Assembly (NCBI RefSeq): GCF_001866645.1
Contig: NZ_MLYP01000030.1
Coordinates: 1 to 64,000 of the forward strand
DNA length: 64,000 nucleotides
Source of the DNA: Streptomyces colonosanans
GTDB taxonomy: Bacteria > Actinomycetota > Actinomycetes > Streptomycetales > Streptomycetaceae
Direction: 5' to 3'
In this document: piece after piece, positions 42,955-52,004 of the stretch
Layout of the letters: each line of letters opens with the position of its first letter
Position numbering within the stretch: position 1 is the stretch's first letter
Position numbers and translations under genes: made by a program
The notes under the pieces: model-generated
The model's input: the letters and a program-made list of their open reading frames with translations, nothing else
What the model was told of the DNA's origin: nothing
Database searches by the model: none

Positions 42955-43959
42955 TCAGTTGCGGTAGGCGATCCAGCTGTCGCTCATCCGCTGCACCTGA
43001 CCCGGGGTGAACTGGGTCATGCACGAGTCGTACGTGTAGTCCATGAAGTTGTGGATCGGGTCGAGGCCGGGCTTGCTGGCGCAGGTGTCGCGCCCGGCCG
43101 GGCAGGCGTAGGCCGCGCTCGCCTCGGCGGGGGTGTCCGCGACGTAGTCGCCTTTGCCGTTACAGCCGCCCTGGAACGTGTGGTACAGCCCCAACCAGTG
43201 GCCGACCTCGTGCGTGGCGGTGTCGCCCTCGTTGTAGTTGGTGGCCGAACCGCCGGGCAGCGAGGCGTCCAGGATGACGACACCGTCGTCCGAGGGATTG
43301 GACTTGTACGAGCTGGGGAAGGTCGCCCAGCCCAGCAGGCCGCCGCCGAGGTTGGCGGTGTAGATGTTGAGAGCGTTCGCGCCGCCCTTGCGCAGCGACG
43401 ACTTCATGGCCTTCTCGGCGGAGGAGCCCGGCGAGACACCGTTGTACCAGGAGCTGTTGTCCGTGTAGTCCGTGCCGGCCAGCGTGTACTGGAAGCCCGA
43501 GTCGGTGTTGCCGGCGCCCTGGCCGCTGTAGGCGGCGTTCAGGACGTTCATCTGGCCGTTGATGTCGGACGCGCTGAGTTTGCCGGTCGTCCCGGAGTGC
43601 ACCACGTGGAAGTACACCGGGATCGTGGCGCCCGCGGCGAGCGTAGGGCCGTTGACCCGGCGGTCCGCGAGTCTCTGCCGCAGGTCCGCTTCCATGGCCT
43701 TGGCCCGGGCCGGGGTGAGCTGGTTGGGGTCGTGAGCATGTGTGGTTCCGGAGGGGCGCGCCTCCCGCGCCGTGGCGCCGGCGTCCGCGCCGTCCGCGCA
43801 CTTCTGGGCGGAAGCGACGGTCACGGAGGAGGTGGACGTCTTCGCGGCGGCGGAGCCCGGGGTGACGGAGAGCGGTGCCAGGGCCAGGGTTCCGGCCAGG
43901 ACGGCGGTGCCGATCGCACGGTTACGTATACGCGGCGATATACGGGCAAGAGTGCGCAC
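42955..43959 (-). CDS. Secreted M43-type zinc metalloprotease
   Basis: GTG at 43959 follows AGGAG. A signal peptide (about 1-38, [17 protein letters not shown]) and a short propeptide precede the catalytic domain. The extended zinc motif [11 protein letters not shown] is present, with the Met-turn [11 protein letters not shown] about 55 residues later, as in the pappalysin/cytophagalysin (M43B) family. Four or more cysteines in the last third suggest disulfides. Length (334) is normal. It is probably an extracellular protease for nutrient use or development. Confidence 0.92.
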   Translation of the reverse strand: MRTLARISPRIRNRAIGTAVLAGTLALAPLSVTPGSAAAKTSTSSVTVASAQKCADGADAGATAREARPSGTTHAHDPNQLTPARAKAMEADLRQRLADRRVNGPTLAAGATIPVYFHVVHSGTTGKLSASDINGQMNVLNAAYSGQGAGNTDSGFQYTLAGTDYTDNSSWYNGVSPGSSAEKAMKSSLRKGGANALNIYTANLGGGLLGWATFPSSYKSNPSDDGVVILDASLPGGSATNYNEGDTATHEVGHWLGLYHTFQGGCNGKGDYVADTPAEASAAYACPAGRDTCASKPGLDPIHNFMDYTYDSCMTQFTPGQVQRMSDSWIAYRN

Positions 43960-44299
43960 AGGTTCTCCTAGCGGATGAGTGGGGGGAGGGATTTCCTCGC
44001 GCCGCCCGGAGATTACGTGCGCATGTCAGATCCTGAGCAGACTTGATCAGGCCCAATCGGCAGTAGGTCGAACCGGTAATACCGGAGAAACGATTCCATG
44101 CGTTCCAAGGTTTGAGGCATGGACATAAATCACGCGTTACTTCAATGGGTAGTGTGTCCCCATTGAGCCAGGAGGGCACGCCACCCGCTGTAGCGATGTA
44201 AAGCGTCGGCAACACACGCCCCAGTGGCCGGAAATGGACCCTCAGCGCATCGGGTGGTCCACTCGCTCGACCTTCTGCGTCCCGCTGAGCGTCCGGTAG
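43960..44299. promoter_or_regulatory. Upstream region of the M43 protease gene
   Basis: The region is less GC-rich (agacttgatcaggcccaatc, gacataaatcacgcgttactt) and probably contains the protease promoter on the minus strand. No intact ORF is seen. Towards 44300 scraps of the P-type ATPase begin. Confidence 0.4.
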
Positions 44300-45152
44300 G
44301 AACGCGTTCAGGCGGAGGTAGAAGGTGCACGTCGTGGAGGCGCTCCAGACTGCCGGACGGGTGGTGGCCATGGTCGGCGACGGCGCCAACGACGCCGCCG
44401 CCATCCGCGCCGCTGACATTGGCGTCGGCATCGCCGTGCACGGCTCCGCGGCCTCCCGGAACGCCGCCGACCTGGTGATCGCCAGCGACGATCTGTCGAT
44501 GCTGGTCGACGCCGTCGCCGGGGGCCGGGCGCTGTGGCGGAGCCGACGCGGTCAGCGTCCTGATCGGCGGCAATGCCGGAGAGATCGGCTCTTCGGTCCT
44601 GGGCACACTACTGTCCGGCAACTTCTGTCCACCCGGCAGATCCTGCTGGTCAACCTTCTCACCGGCATGTTCTTGGTGATGGCGGCGTCGGTCACACTCC
44701 GTGACGAGAGCAGTGAGGGGCAGGCCGATGGCGAGTCCGTCCTGGGCGGGACCACCCCTGTGGGCGTCGCTGCCCTCGGCGATCCGCCGGCCCGCCAGAT
44801 CAGGCATCGCGGCATCGTCACCACGCTCGGCGTGACCACAGCCTGGCTGATCGGCGCGGTCACACCGGGCTCGGCGCGCCGGACCAGCACCATGGCGCTG
44901 TGCGGTGTGGTCGGCGCCCAGCTCACCCAGACGATGACGGGACGGCGACACAGTCCGCTGGTGCCGGCGACCGCCCTCGGCTCCGCTGTTGTCCTGATCG
45001 GCCTGATCGATACGCCGCTGGTCAGCCAGTTCTTCGGCTGCACGCCCCTTGGCCCCGTGGCCTGGGCCGGGGTCGCGATTGCCATGGGCATCGCCGCGTT
45101 GGGGCCACGGCTGGAGCAGCTCGCCCAGCCACTGGTCCACCAAGAGGGATGA
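44300..45152 (+). pseudogene. P-type ATPase, C-terminal remnant with frameshifts
   Basis: The frame starts with EALQTAGRVVAMVGDGANDA, the hinge motif of P-type ATPases. It then covers the end of the P-domain and the last membrane helices (TRQILLVNLLTGMFLVMAAS). Between about 44535 and 44635 the expected membrane helix is in another frame (DAVSVLIGGNAGEIG) and the original frame then resumes, so two compensating frameshifts are present. The phosphorylation site and everything before it are missing. It is a dead end-piece of a large cation-transporting-type ATPase. Confidence 0.8.
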
Positions 45153-45436
45153 CGTGCAGTCGCGACACGGGGCCTCCCTCACCCCGCTGAGGCTGCCAGG
45201 CTGCAGCTACGAACTCGTCGTCCTGTCCCGGGCGGCTGGCGACGGCCACAGCTGCCATGAGAAGTAGCGATCGGTCGGCGTACCAGGTGCGACGTGCAGC
45301 AGGCCGGACACCTGTGTGCTCATGCGCCGCGTGGCGTGACCGGTCGCGGGCGCCGCGCTCGAGGCACGCACGGAGTCGAAAACGGGCCCGGCATGTTTGC
45401 ACGGGGAACGGTGGGCACTCGACCTGGGAGGTCGCC
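45153..45436 (+). promoter_or_regulatory. Upstream region of the gas-vesicle operon
   Basis: No gene is seen in these 284 bases. It must contain the promoter of gvpO and the operon. A weak GGGAGG lies seven to eight bases before the gvpO ATG. No sigma-factor box could be named with confidence. Confidence 0.4.
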
Positions 45437-45781
45437 ATGTCGAACACCGAACGGGCATCGAAGGCACCGGGTTCCCCCAAGCAGTCGAAGAACGGCGCGG
45501 CGGGTGGAGGACCGGGTGCGATGGAGGTGCTGCGTCATGCACGCGACCAGTTCACGCAGCTCACCGGCCTGGCCCCCGAGTCCGTGTCGTCCTTCGAACG
45601 CACGGAGAACGGCTGGGCGCTGGAGATCGAGGTCCTGGAGCTTTCCCGGATCCCCGACACCATGAGCCTGATCGCGAGTTACGAGGTGGAGCTCACCGCG
45701 GACGGTGAGCTCGCCGGCTACCGGCGCGTTCGCCGCTACGAACGCGGGAGGGCCGACTTGCAGCGGCCGGCCGGTCGCTAG
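45437..45781 (+). CDS. gvpO: Gas vesicle protein GvpO
   Basis: ATG at 45437 follows GGGAGG. The 114-residue protein has a low-complexity Ser/Gly/Lys N-terminus (1-35). The GvpO domain follows: RHARDQFTQLTGLAPESVSS, then GWALEIEVLELSRIPDT, YEVELTADGELAGYRR and RRYERG. GvpO is needed for vesicle formation in haloarchaea and may act in expression. It is first in the gvp operon, 49 bases before gvpA. Confidence 0.92.
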   Translation: MSNTERASKAPGSPKQSKNGAAGGGPGAMEVLRHARDQFTQLTGLAPESVSSFERTENGWALEIEVLELSRIPDTMSLIASYEVELTADGELAGYRRVRRYERGRADLQRPAGR

Positions 45782-45830
45782 CAGACCGCACTCCCGCGCA
45801 CATCCCCACAGACAAGGAGGCGCGGTCGGC

Positions 45831-46250
45831 ATGACCGTTGTCCCGGCACCGCAGACCGGAGGAGGCGGCACCGGCGGACTGTACGACGTCCTGGAGCTCG
45901 TTCTCGACCGAGGGCTCGTCATCGACGCGTTCATCCGTGTCTCGCTCGTCGGCATCGAGATTCTGAAGATCGACATACGGGTCGTCGTGGCAAGCGTCGA
46001 TACCTATATGCGCTTCGCCGAGGCGTGCAACCGGCTCGATCTGGAGGCCGGTCCGCATAGGCGCCCCGGACTTCCCGACCTGGTCGGCGAGATCACCGAG
46101 TCCGGCGCGCGGGGCAAGGCGAAGGGTGCTCTGACCGGCGCCGCACAGACGTTCTCCGATGCCTTCAAACAGGCCCGTGAGGAGGCCCAGGGCGAGGCAG
46201 GGCCGCGGGCGCACAAGACGCCCAGCCACCGGAAGGAGGAGCAGGAGTGA
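45831..46250 (+). CDS. gvpA: Gas vesicle structural protein GvpA
   Basis: AAGGAGG lies about ten bases before the ATG at 45831. Residues 18-65 are the amphipathic core of GvpA: LYDVLELVLDRGLVIDAF, IRVSLVGIEILKIDIRVVVA and SVDTYMRFAEA. The Streptomyces form has a long charged C-terminal tail (about 75-139), here with AQTFSDAFKQAREEAQ. GvpA polymerises as the rib wall of the vesicle. Whether streptomycetes make real gas vesicles is unsettled. Its stop overlaps the gvpF start. Confidence 0.93.
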   Translation: MTVVPAPQTGGGGTGGLYDVLELVLDRGLVIDAFIRVSLVGIEILKIDIRVVVASVDTYMRFAEACNRLDLEAGPHRRPGLPDLVGEITESGARGKAKGALTGAAQTFSDAFKQAREEAQGEAGPRAHKTPSHRKEEQE

Positions 46251-47017
46251 GCACGTACGTCTACGGCATCGCCGCCAGCTCGCACCCCTCGCTCCCCAAG
46301 GACATGGGCGGGGTCGGTGATCCGCCATGCCCGGTCAGGGTCCTGGAGGAAGGCGAGTTGGTGGCGATCGTCAGCGACGCCCCCGAGGGGCTGCGGCCCA
46401 AGCGCAGGGACCTGCTCGCCCACCAGAACGTGCTTGGCGAGGCGGGCGCGGGCGGCCCCGTGCTGCCCATGCGGTTCGGCAGCGTGGCCCCGGACGACAC
46501 CTCTGTCACCGAGGTGCTCGCCGAGCGTGCCGAGCACTACCTGGAGCGGCTGACGGCCCTGGAGGGCAGGGTCGAGTACAACGTCAAGGCCACCCACGAT
46601 GAAGAGTCGGTGCTGCACCTGGTGATGGGGCAGAACCCTCGGGTGCGAGCCCTGGCGGAGGCCAACCAGAAGGCCGGGGGCGGTAGCCACGAGGAACGGA
46701 TGCGGCTGGGCGAGATGGTCGCCGTGGCGGTCCAGGGCCTCGAGGCGTCGGACGCCGTGGAACTCCAGCGCGAGCTGGGCCCGGCTGCCGAGGCCGTCAG
46801 TGCCGGACCCGAGTCCCATGGCTGGCTGGCCAATCTCTCCTTCCTGGTCGCTCGCGACTCCGCTGAGGAGTTCCTGGCCGCCGTGGAGGAGTCCCGTAAG
46901 AACCACCCGCACCTCGATCTGCGGGTCAACGGCCCGCTGCCGCCGTACAGCTTCGTCGAGCCCGGCCCCGCCGAGCCCACCGGGACCGCGATCGGCACGG
47001 CCATGAGTGAGGAGTGA
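46247..47017 (+). CDS. gvpF: Gas vesicle protein GvpF/L
   Basis: GTG at 46247 overlaps the gvpA stop (GTGA) with GGAGGAGCAGGA just before it. The 256 residues follow the GvpF/L pattern: YVYGIAASSHP start, LPMRFGSVAPDD, LEGRVEYNVKATHD, and the second half LANLSFLVARDSAEEFLAAV with GPLPPYSFVEP near the end. GvpF binds GvpA early in assembly and probably prevents its aggregation. A second member, gvpL, is at 49318. Confidence 0.93.
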   Translation: MSTYVYGIAASSHPSLPKDMGGVGDPPCPVRVLEEGELVAIVSDAPEGLRPKRRDLLAHQNVLGEAGAGGPVLPMRFGSVAPDDTSVTEVLAERAEHYLERLTALEGRVEYNVKATHDEESVLHLVMGQNPRVRALAEANQKAGGGSHEERMRLGEMVAVAVQGLEASDAVELQRELGPAAEAVSAGPESHGWLANLSFLVARDSAEEFLAAVEESRKNHPHLDLRVNGPLPPYSFVEPGPAEPTGTAIGTAMSEE

Positions 47018-47020
47018 CCC

Positions 47021-47281
47021 ATGGGACTGCTCAAGGAGGTCCTGCTGCTGCCGTTCGCGCCGGCGCGCGGCAGCCTGTGGGCGATCCGGCAGGTGATCGC
47101 CGAGGCCGAGCGGCAGTACTACGACCCGGTGACCGTCCGGACCGAACTCGCCCTTCTTGAGCGCCGTCTTGAGGAGGGCGACATCACCGAGGAGGAGTTC
47201 GACCGCGAGGAGGACGCACTGCTGGACCGGCTGGAGATCGGTCTGGGTCGTACATCGTCAACCAGTGACGGGACGGCATGA
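47021..47281 (+). CDS. gvpG: Gas vesicle protein GvpG
   Basis: The 86-residue protein starts GLLKEVLLLPFAPARGSLWA, then QVIAEAERQYYDPVTVRTEL, as GvpG does, with an acidic helix LERRLEEGDITEEEFDREED. It is an accessory assembly factor. It lies three bases after gvpF and its stop overlaps the gvpY ATG. Confidence 0.92.
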   Translation: MGLLKEVLLLPFAPARGSLWAIRQVIAEAERQYYDPVTVRTELALLERRLEEGDITEEEFDREEDALLDRLEIGLGRTSSTSDGTA

Positions 47282-47901
47282 TGAACCGAGTGGCACTGGG
47301 CCTCGCGATAGGGGCTGGGTACGTCCTTGGGCGTGCCAAGAAAATGAAGCTCGCCCTCGCCGTGGGCACGTTGGTCGCCGGAAAACGCCTGCAGCTCGAC
47401 CCGCGGGCGCTTGCGCGCCTGGTCGACGAGCAACTGCTGAACAATCCGGAGCTCAAGGAGATCGGCGACCAGCTGCGCGAGGACCTGCGCGGCGTCGGCT
47501 CGGCTGCCTCCGGCGCGCTGGTGGAGAAGCAGATCGAGGGCCTCGCCGACCGGCTGCACGACCGTACCGAGCGGGTGCGTGAGCAGCTCTCCGACGTCGT
47601 ACCGGAGCCATCGCTGCGGTCCGAGGGCGAAGAGACCGAGGAGGGCCGGGCCGAGGAGACCGGCAGCGACAACGCGGCCCGTGGGGCGTCCGAGGCGGAG
47701 TCGGCCCCGCGCAGGAAACCGGCGCCGGAGGCCCCGTCCGGGAAGCGGCATGTGAGGGCACGCGATCAGCAGGGTGCGGGCACGAGGACCGCCAGGAAGG
47801 CCGCGAAGGCCGCCCGGACGGCCACCTCGAAGAAACCCGCCGATGCGCAAGGCGGTGTGGCTCGCACTATCCGTGGCCCGGCAGGTGAAGGGAGGCGGTG
47901 A
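47278..47901 (+). CDS. gvpY: Gas vesicle cluster protein GvpY
   Basis: The 207-residue protein starts with a hydrophobic glycine-containing helix (VALGLAIGAGYVLGRAKKMK). A helical part (ALARLVDEQLLNNPELKEIG, REDLRGVGSAASGALVE) follows, then a long charged tail rich in Glu then Lys/Arg/Ala (about 120-207). The position between gvpG and gvpZ is that of the streptomycete gene gvpY. The product is sometimes annotated as a DNA-primase-like protein, for which I see no support. Function is unknown. Confidence 0.82.
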   Translation: MMNRVALGLAIGAGYVLGRAKKMKLALAVGTLVAGKRLQLDPRALARLVDEQLLNNPELKEIGDQLREDLRGVGSAASGALVEKQIEGLADRLHDRTERVREQLSDVVPEPSLRSEGEETEEGRAEETGSDNAARGASEAESAPRRKPAPEAPSGKRHVRARDQQGAGTRTARKAAKAARTATSKKPADAQGGVARTIRGPAGEGRR

Positions 47902-47903
47902 CG

Positions 47904-48968
47904 ATGGCCGACATCGTCGGTGGAGCGACCGACAGCGCGCAGGACCGGCTGTCTCAGGTCGCCCGGGGGGAAGCGGTAGAGCACCTCAAGACGGAGCTGG
48001 AGGCCTACCTCGCCGCCCAGGCCCAGCGGCTTCTCGTCGGCGTGGGGCGCAAGCTCGGCCAAACCACGGTCAAGCTCAACGACATTGCCGAGGGCAACAG
48101 CCCCGGACTCGCCCGCCTCGCCCTGGAGGGCGGACGCAAGCTCATCGAGGGCAAGGGCCCCCTGCGCGCCATCCTGGAGGCGGGCGCCGGACGAGCCAAG
48201 GAGAGTGTCGTCGAGGCGCTCGGGAACCTCACCGGCGGCAAGAGCAGGCGGAAGCGCGGCGCGGGCAACAAACCCACCGTCATCATCGAGTCCATCGATG
48301 TCGGCGTGCCGCTGCGCACCGCCTATGACCAGTGGACCCAGTACCAGGACTTCAGCACCTTCGCCAAGGGCGTCAAGAGCGCAAGCCGCGCCGACGACCT
48401 CACCTCCGACTGGCAGCTGAAGGTGTTCTGGTCCAACCGCAGCTGGAAGGCCCGCACCATCGACCAGGTGGCCGACGACCGCATCTCCTGGACGTCCGAG
48501 GGCGCCAAGGGCACGACCAAGGGCGTCGTCTCCTTCCACCCGCTCGCCGAGACCCTCACGCGCATCCTGCTGGTCATCGAGTACTACCCCAAGGGGCTGT
48601 TCGAGAAGACCGGCAACCTCTGGCGCGCGCAGGGCCGCAGGGCACGCCTCGACCTCAAGAACTTCGCCCGCTTCATCACCATCAAGGGCGAGGCGGAGGA
48701 CAGCTGGCGCGGTGAGATCCGCGATGGCGAGGTCATATGCACCCACGAGGACGCGCTTGCCGAGGAAGAGGGCGAGGAGCCCGAGTACGAAGAGGAGGGC
48801 GAAGGCGAGGAAACCGAGGAGAAGGAGCCCGTGGAGGAGTCCGAAGCCGAGGAGGCCAACGGGGAGGATCGCGGGGATGCGTACGAGGACACAGGCCGGT
48901 ACCGGGAAGAGGGTGATGAGGAAGAGGAGGAGGAAGACGAGCGCGAGGACGAGCGGAGCCTGCGATGA
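47904..48968 (+). CDS. gvpZ: Gas vesicle cluster protein GvpZ with SRPBCC domain and acidic tail
   Basis: ATG at 47904 has GGAGG eight bases upstream; a GTG at 47898 is too near it. The roughly 354-residue protein has a helical N-terminus (about 1-115). An SRPBCC/polyketide-cyclase-like lipid-binding fold (about 125-270) follows, starting VIIESIDVGVPLRTAYDQWT and including SWKARTIDQVADDRISW. The last 85 residues are mostly Glu and Asp. This gene is known from streptomycete gvp clusters, with no proven role. The stop overlaps the gvpJ ATG. Confidence 0.82.
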   Translation: MADIVGGATDSAQDRLSQVARGEAVEHLKTELEAYLAAQAQRLLVGVGRKLGQTTVKLNDIAEGNSPGLARLALEGGRKLIEGKGPLRAILEAGAGRAKESVVEALGNLTGGKSRRKRGAGNKPTVIIESIDVGVPLRTAYDQWTQYQDFSTFAKGVKSASRADDLTSDWQLKVFWSNRSWKARTIDQVADDRISWTSEGAKGTTKGVVSFHPLAETLTRILLVIEYYPKGLFEKTGNLWRAQGRRARLDLKNFARFITIKGEAEDSWRGEIRDGEVICTHEDALAEEEGEEPEYEEEGEGEETEEKEPVEESEAEEANGEDRGDAYEDTGRYREEGDEEEEEEDEREDERSLR

Positions 48969-49321
48969 CCATGCCCACCAGGCTTCCGTCCCCCTACGAA
49001 GGCCCCAGCAGCAGCGCCAACCTCGCCGACATCCTTGAACGGGTGCTCGACAAGGGCGTGGTGATCGCGGGGGATATCCGGATCGATCTGCTCGACATCG
49101 AACTGCTCACCATCAAGCTGCGGCTGATCATCGCCTCCGTCGACAAGGCGAAGGAGATGGGCATCGACTGGTGGGAGGACGACCCGGCGCTCTCCTCCCG
49201 CGCCCGACGCCAGGAACTCGCCCGGGAAAACGCCGAGTTGCGCGCGCGTCTGGAGCGAATGGAGGCCATCAGCGGTGAGGAGGAGTTGGAGCGTGCGCGG
49301 GAGGGGAGGGAGCGATCGTGA
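48965..49321 (+). CDS. gvpJ: Gas vesicle protein GvpJ (GvpA paralogue)
   Basis: The 118-residue protein has a GvpA-like core (NLADILERVLDKGVVIAGDI, RIDLLDIELLTIKLRLIIAS, VDKAKEMGIDWW) and a C-terminal coiled-coil-like tail (LARENAELRARLERMEA). GvpJ-type proteins are minor wall or tip components. ATGA overlap with gvpZ, and its stop overlaps gvpL. Confidence 0.9.
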   Translation: MTMPTRLPSPYEGPSSSANLADILERVLDKGVVIAGDIRIDLLDIELLTIKLRLIIASVDKAKEMGIDWWEDDPALSSRARRQELARENAELRARLERMEAISGEEELERAREGRERS

Positions 49322-50091
49322 GCGCCTTGCGGTACGTCTATGCCCTCTGCCGCCCCTTCAGTGCCCCGCTCCAGCATCCCCTGACGGGGGTCGGGGGAGC
49401 CCCCGCTCGGCAAGTGGAGCACCACGGCCTCGTCGCCGTCGTCAGCCAGGTCCCGGAGGAGGACTTCGCCGAGGAGCCGCTGAAGGCGCACCTTGAGGAC
49501 CTGGACTGGCTCACCGCCACGGCCCGCGCCCACCAGAAGGTCATCGACGCGCTCTCCGGTGTCACCACTCCGCTGCCGCTGCGGCTGGCCACCGTGTTCC
49601 GGGACGACAGCGGTGTCCGGGTGATGATCGAGGAACGCAAGGACGACCTCCGGCGCGCCCTCGACCGAGTCGAAGGACGCGTCGAATGGGGTGTCAAGGT
49701 CTACATAGACGATCGCGAAACGGATACGGCCGAAAGCGACTCCCCCGCCGGGAAGGCTACTTCTGGACGGGACTACCTCCGGCAACGTCGCACACGCACG
49801 ATGGCGCATGAGGAAATGTGGGAGAAGGTCGAGGAATTCGCTCGCCGGCTGCATGGAACACTTTCCTCGCACGCCGAGGAGTCCCGACTGCACGCTCCGC
49901 AGAACTCCGTCCTCTCCCGAGCCTCCGGGCGCAATGTACTCAATGCGGCCTATCTGGTGGCACGGAGCAGTTCCGAGGAGTTCGTGGAACTGGTGGGTCG
50001 CACCGGGGACGACACCCCGGGAATCCGGGTCGAACTCACTGGCCCCTGGGCCGCCTACTCGTTCACCGGGCTGATGGAAGGAGAGACGTGA
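49318..50091 (+). CDS. gvpL: Gas vesicle protein GvpL/F
   Basis: GTG at 49318 overlaps the gvpJ stop. The 257 residues show the same fold as gvpF: ALRYVYALCRPF, HHGLVAVVSQVPEEDF, LPLRLATVFRDD, RVEGRVEWGVKVYID. A basic insertion (LRQRRTRTMAHEEM) and NVLNAAYLVARSSSEEF follow in the second half. GvpL acts with GvpF in assembly. It is longer in the middle than gvpF but otherwise normal. Confidence 0.92.
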   Translation: MSALRYVYALCRPFSAPLQHPLTGVGGAPARQVEHHGLVAVVSQVPEEDFAEEPLKAHLEDLDWLTATARAHQKVIDALSGVTTPLPLRLATVFRDDSGVRVMIEERKDDLRRALDRVEGRVEWGVKVYIDDRETDTAESDSPAGKATSGRDYLRQRRTRTMAHEEMWEKVEEFARRLHGTLSSHAEESRLHAPQNSVLSRASGRNVLNAAYLVARSSSEEFVELVGRTGDDTPGIRVELTGPWAAYSFTGLMEGET

Positions 50092-50282
50092 CCGTCGTCG
50101 AACGCCGGGAGGTCGCCCTCGTCGACCTGCTCGACCGGCTGCTCGCGGGTGGAGTCGTGATCACCGGCGATATCACGTTGCGCATCGCGGACGTCGACCT
50201 CGTCCGCATCGATCTCAACGCCCTGATCAGCTCGGTCAACGCCCACGTTCCCTCGCCCTGGCCGGAGACCTCACGACTATGA
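50088..50282 (+). CDS. gvpS: Gas vesicle protein GvpS (short GvpA paralogue)
   Basis: GTG at 50088 overlaps the gvpL stop (GTGA) and follows GGAGAG. The 64-residue protein is a bare GvpA-type core: VALVDLLDRLLAGGVVITGD, ITLRIADVDLVRIDLNALIS. It is the third GvpA-like protein of the operon and probably a minor structural component. The stop overlaps the gvpK ATG. Confidence 0.9.
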   Translation: MTVVERREVALVDLLDRLLAGGVVITGDITLRIADVDLVRIDLNALISSVNAHVPSPWPETSRL

Positions 50283-50578
50283 CCGACAGGACGCCTCGCA
50301 GGCCCCGCAATCGGCTGGACCTGGAGCCCGACACCGTAGAGCGAGACCTGGTCAAGCTGGTGCTGACCGTCGTCGAACTGATCCGCCAACTGATGGAGCG
50401 CCAAGCGGTGCGCCGCTTCGACACGGGCGAACTGACGGAGGAGCAGGAAGAGCGGATCGGGCTCACGCTCATGCTCCTGGAGGACCGCATGGCCGAACTA
50501 CGCGAGCGCTACGGACTTCGGCCCGAGGACCTGAATTTGGACCTCGGACCGCTCGGACCCTTGCTTCCGCGTGACTGA
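50279..50578 (+). CDS. gvpK: Gas vesicle protein GvpK
   Basis: The 99-residue protein reads RLDLEPDTVERDLVKLVLTV, then IRQLMERQAVRRFDTGELTE and EQEERIGLTLMLLEDRMAEL, the typical GvpK helices. Last gene of the operon; coupled to gvpS by ATGA. No clear terminator follows, although a GC-rich stretch (ggggggcccgg) lies 20 bases later. Confidence 0.93.
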   Translation: MTDRTPRRPRNRLDLEPDTVERDLVKLVLTVVELIRQLMERQAVRRFDTGELTEEQEERIGLTLMLLEDRMAELRERYGLRPEDLNLDLGPLGPLLPRD

Positions 50579-50718
50579 CCGCCGGGGATCACGGGGGGCC
50601 CGGTGAGGATGACACTGACCAGAGAATCGACCTCCCGAGCTGTGCGGGTCACAGTCTCTCGGAATTACGAGTCTCCCGTTGCGGGAGGGGACAACGTTCG
50701 AGGGGTGCAGGGGCCCGG

Positions 50719-51048
50719 TCAGCTGTCCGCCGGTTGGCGGCCGTGCTGTGCGTCGCGCCGTGCGAGCAGGGCGAGCAGATCGGAGACGGTCAGGCCCTCC
50801 TCGGCTGGATGCCGCAGGAGGGTGCCCGGTTCGATGCGGTAGGTGTTGGAGCGCCCCTCCCGGGTGTGGCTGAGGTAACCGTCGTGCTCCAGATCAGAAA
50901 TGATCTTCTGGACGGCCCGCTCCGTCAGCCGGCAGTGAGCCGCGATGTCACGGATGCGGGTGGTCTGGTCCTCGGCGATCGCGACCAGCACACGTGCGTG
51001 GTTGGTGAGGAACGTCCACCCGATATGCGACTCAGGCACTCCAGCCAT
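50719..51048 (-). CDS. Winged-helix transcriptional regulator, MarR-like
   Basis: The start is taken at the ATG at 51048 (MAGVPESHIGWTFLTNH), where related proteins begin; longer starts to 51117 exist. The roughly 109 residues form a winged helix: ARVLVAIAEDQTTRIRDIAA, RLTERAVQKIISDLEHDGYL and the wing HTREGRSNTYRI. It is divergent from the STAS-ANTAR gene. It could regulate that gene or the gvp operon on its other side; this is inference from position. Confidence 0.85.
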   Translation of the reverse strand: MAGVPESHIGWTFLTNHARVLVAIAEDQTTRIRDIAAHCRLTERAVQKIISDLEHDGYLSHTREGRSNTYRIEPGTLLRHPAEEGLTVSDLLALLARRDAQHGRQPADS

Positions 51049-51182
51049 ACCTCGAGAATAGGCGCCGACATTCATGAACACAAAAAGGCGAAACAGAATT
51101 CCTGTAACTCTTGACATCTGATGTATGAGAGGTCGAACCTGACAAAAGGGGGTGTGCGGGTGGAAGAGCTCGGGAGGCTGAC

Positions 51183-52004
51183 ATGGCGAAGCGCCTACTC
51201 CCCCAGTCCGATCAGCCGTGCAGGGCTGCCCCGCACACGGTGCGGGTCTCCCCGCCGTCGCCCCTTCTGCCTCCCTGCCTGACGGTGGAGACGCATGGCA
51301 CAGGGGACCGGACGGCTGTCCTGGTGTCGGGTGAACTCGACATCGGCACGGAGCAGGTGCTGCGGGATGCTTTGCACAACGCGCTGCGCTGCTCGGCGAG
51401 CGGCGTCGATCTCGATCTTGCCGGAGTGGATTTCTGTGACTGCTCCGGCCTCAACGTCCTGCTGTGCGTGCGCCGCCGGGCTCTGCGCGAAGCCAAGACC
51501 CTCGTGCTCACCGCGACCGGTCCCGCGGTCGAGAGGCTGCTCTCGCTTACCGGTACGCGCTGTCTGTTCGACCTGGCCGGGACCGTGACGGACGGCTATG
51601 CCAGGTGCTCCCGGGAGGGACGCGCCGCTTCGGCGCAGGGCAAGCGGCCCGACGATACCGACTGGGACCTGCGTATCGAACTCGTCCAGCTCAGGCGCGC
51701 CATGCAGACCCGGACGGTGATCGACCTGGCTCGCGGGGTCCTCATGGCCTCGTTCGCTCTGAGCGCTCAGGATGCCTGGAGCGTGCTGGTCACCGTTTCC
51801 CAGAAGACCAACACCAAACTGCACCGGGTCGCTCAGGACCTGGTGGAAGCCGTGGCGGGCGATGCCGCGCCCGGACCGGTACGACAGGAACTGGCGACCG
51901 CGCTCTGCGGGCTTCGGGAGACCGGTTCGAGCCACGGCACGGACAAGGACTGCAAGGGCGGGGGAGAAGGCGGCCGGACACGGAAGCCTGCTCAGTCCAC
52001 GTGA
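51183..52004 (+). CDS. STAS-ANTAR domain regulator
   Basis: ATG at 51183 gives 273 residues. A STAS domain (about 33-135) carries the phosphorylatable-Ser motif FCDCSGLNVLL, as in anti-sigma-factor antagonists. An ANTAR RNA-binding domain follows (about 155-220): LRIELVQLRRAMQTRTVIDL, ARGVLMASFALSAQDAW. The C-terminal tail is charged. The pair suggests coupling of stress-signal phosphorylation to RNA-level antitermination. It lies in the gvp/stress neighbourhood with no partner kinase in the window. Confidence 0.85.
   Translation: MAKRLLPQSDQPCRAAPHTVRVSPPSPLLPPCLTVETHGTGDRTAVLVSGELDIGTEQVLRDALHNALRCSASGVDLDLAGVDFCDCSGLNVLLCVRRRALREAKTLVLTATGPAVERLLSLTGTRCLFDLAGTVTDGYARCSREGRAASAQGKRPDDTDWDLRIELVQLRRAMQTRTVIDLARGVLMASFALSAQDAWSVLVTVSQKTNTKLHRVAQDLVEAVAGDAAPGPVRQELATALCGLRETGSSHGTDKDCKGGGEGGRTRKPAQST

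Noticed and set aside
47278..47901. DNA primase function sometimes given to GvpY
   Set aside because: No TOPRIM, zinc-ribbon or primase motif is present; composition and place fit GvpY.
49376..49420. GC-rich palindrome-like stretch in gvpL (cgggggtcgggggagcccccg) resembling the repeats in the glycan cluster
   Set aside because: The encoded segment (LTGVGGAPARQVEHHGLVAV) fits the normal pattern of GvpF/L proteins at this place, so it is not an insertion.
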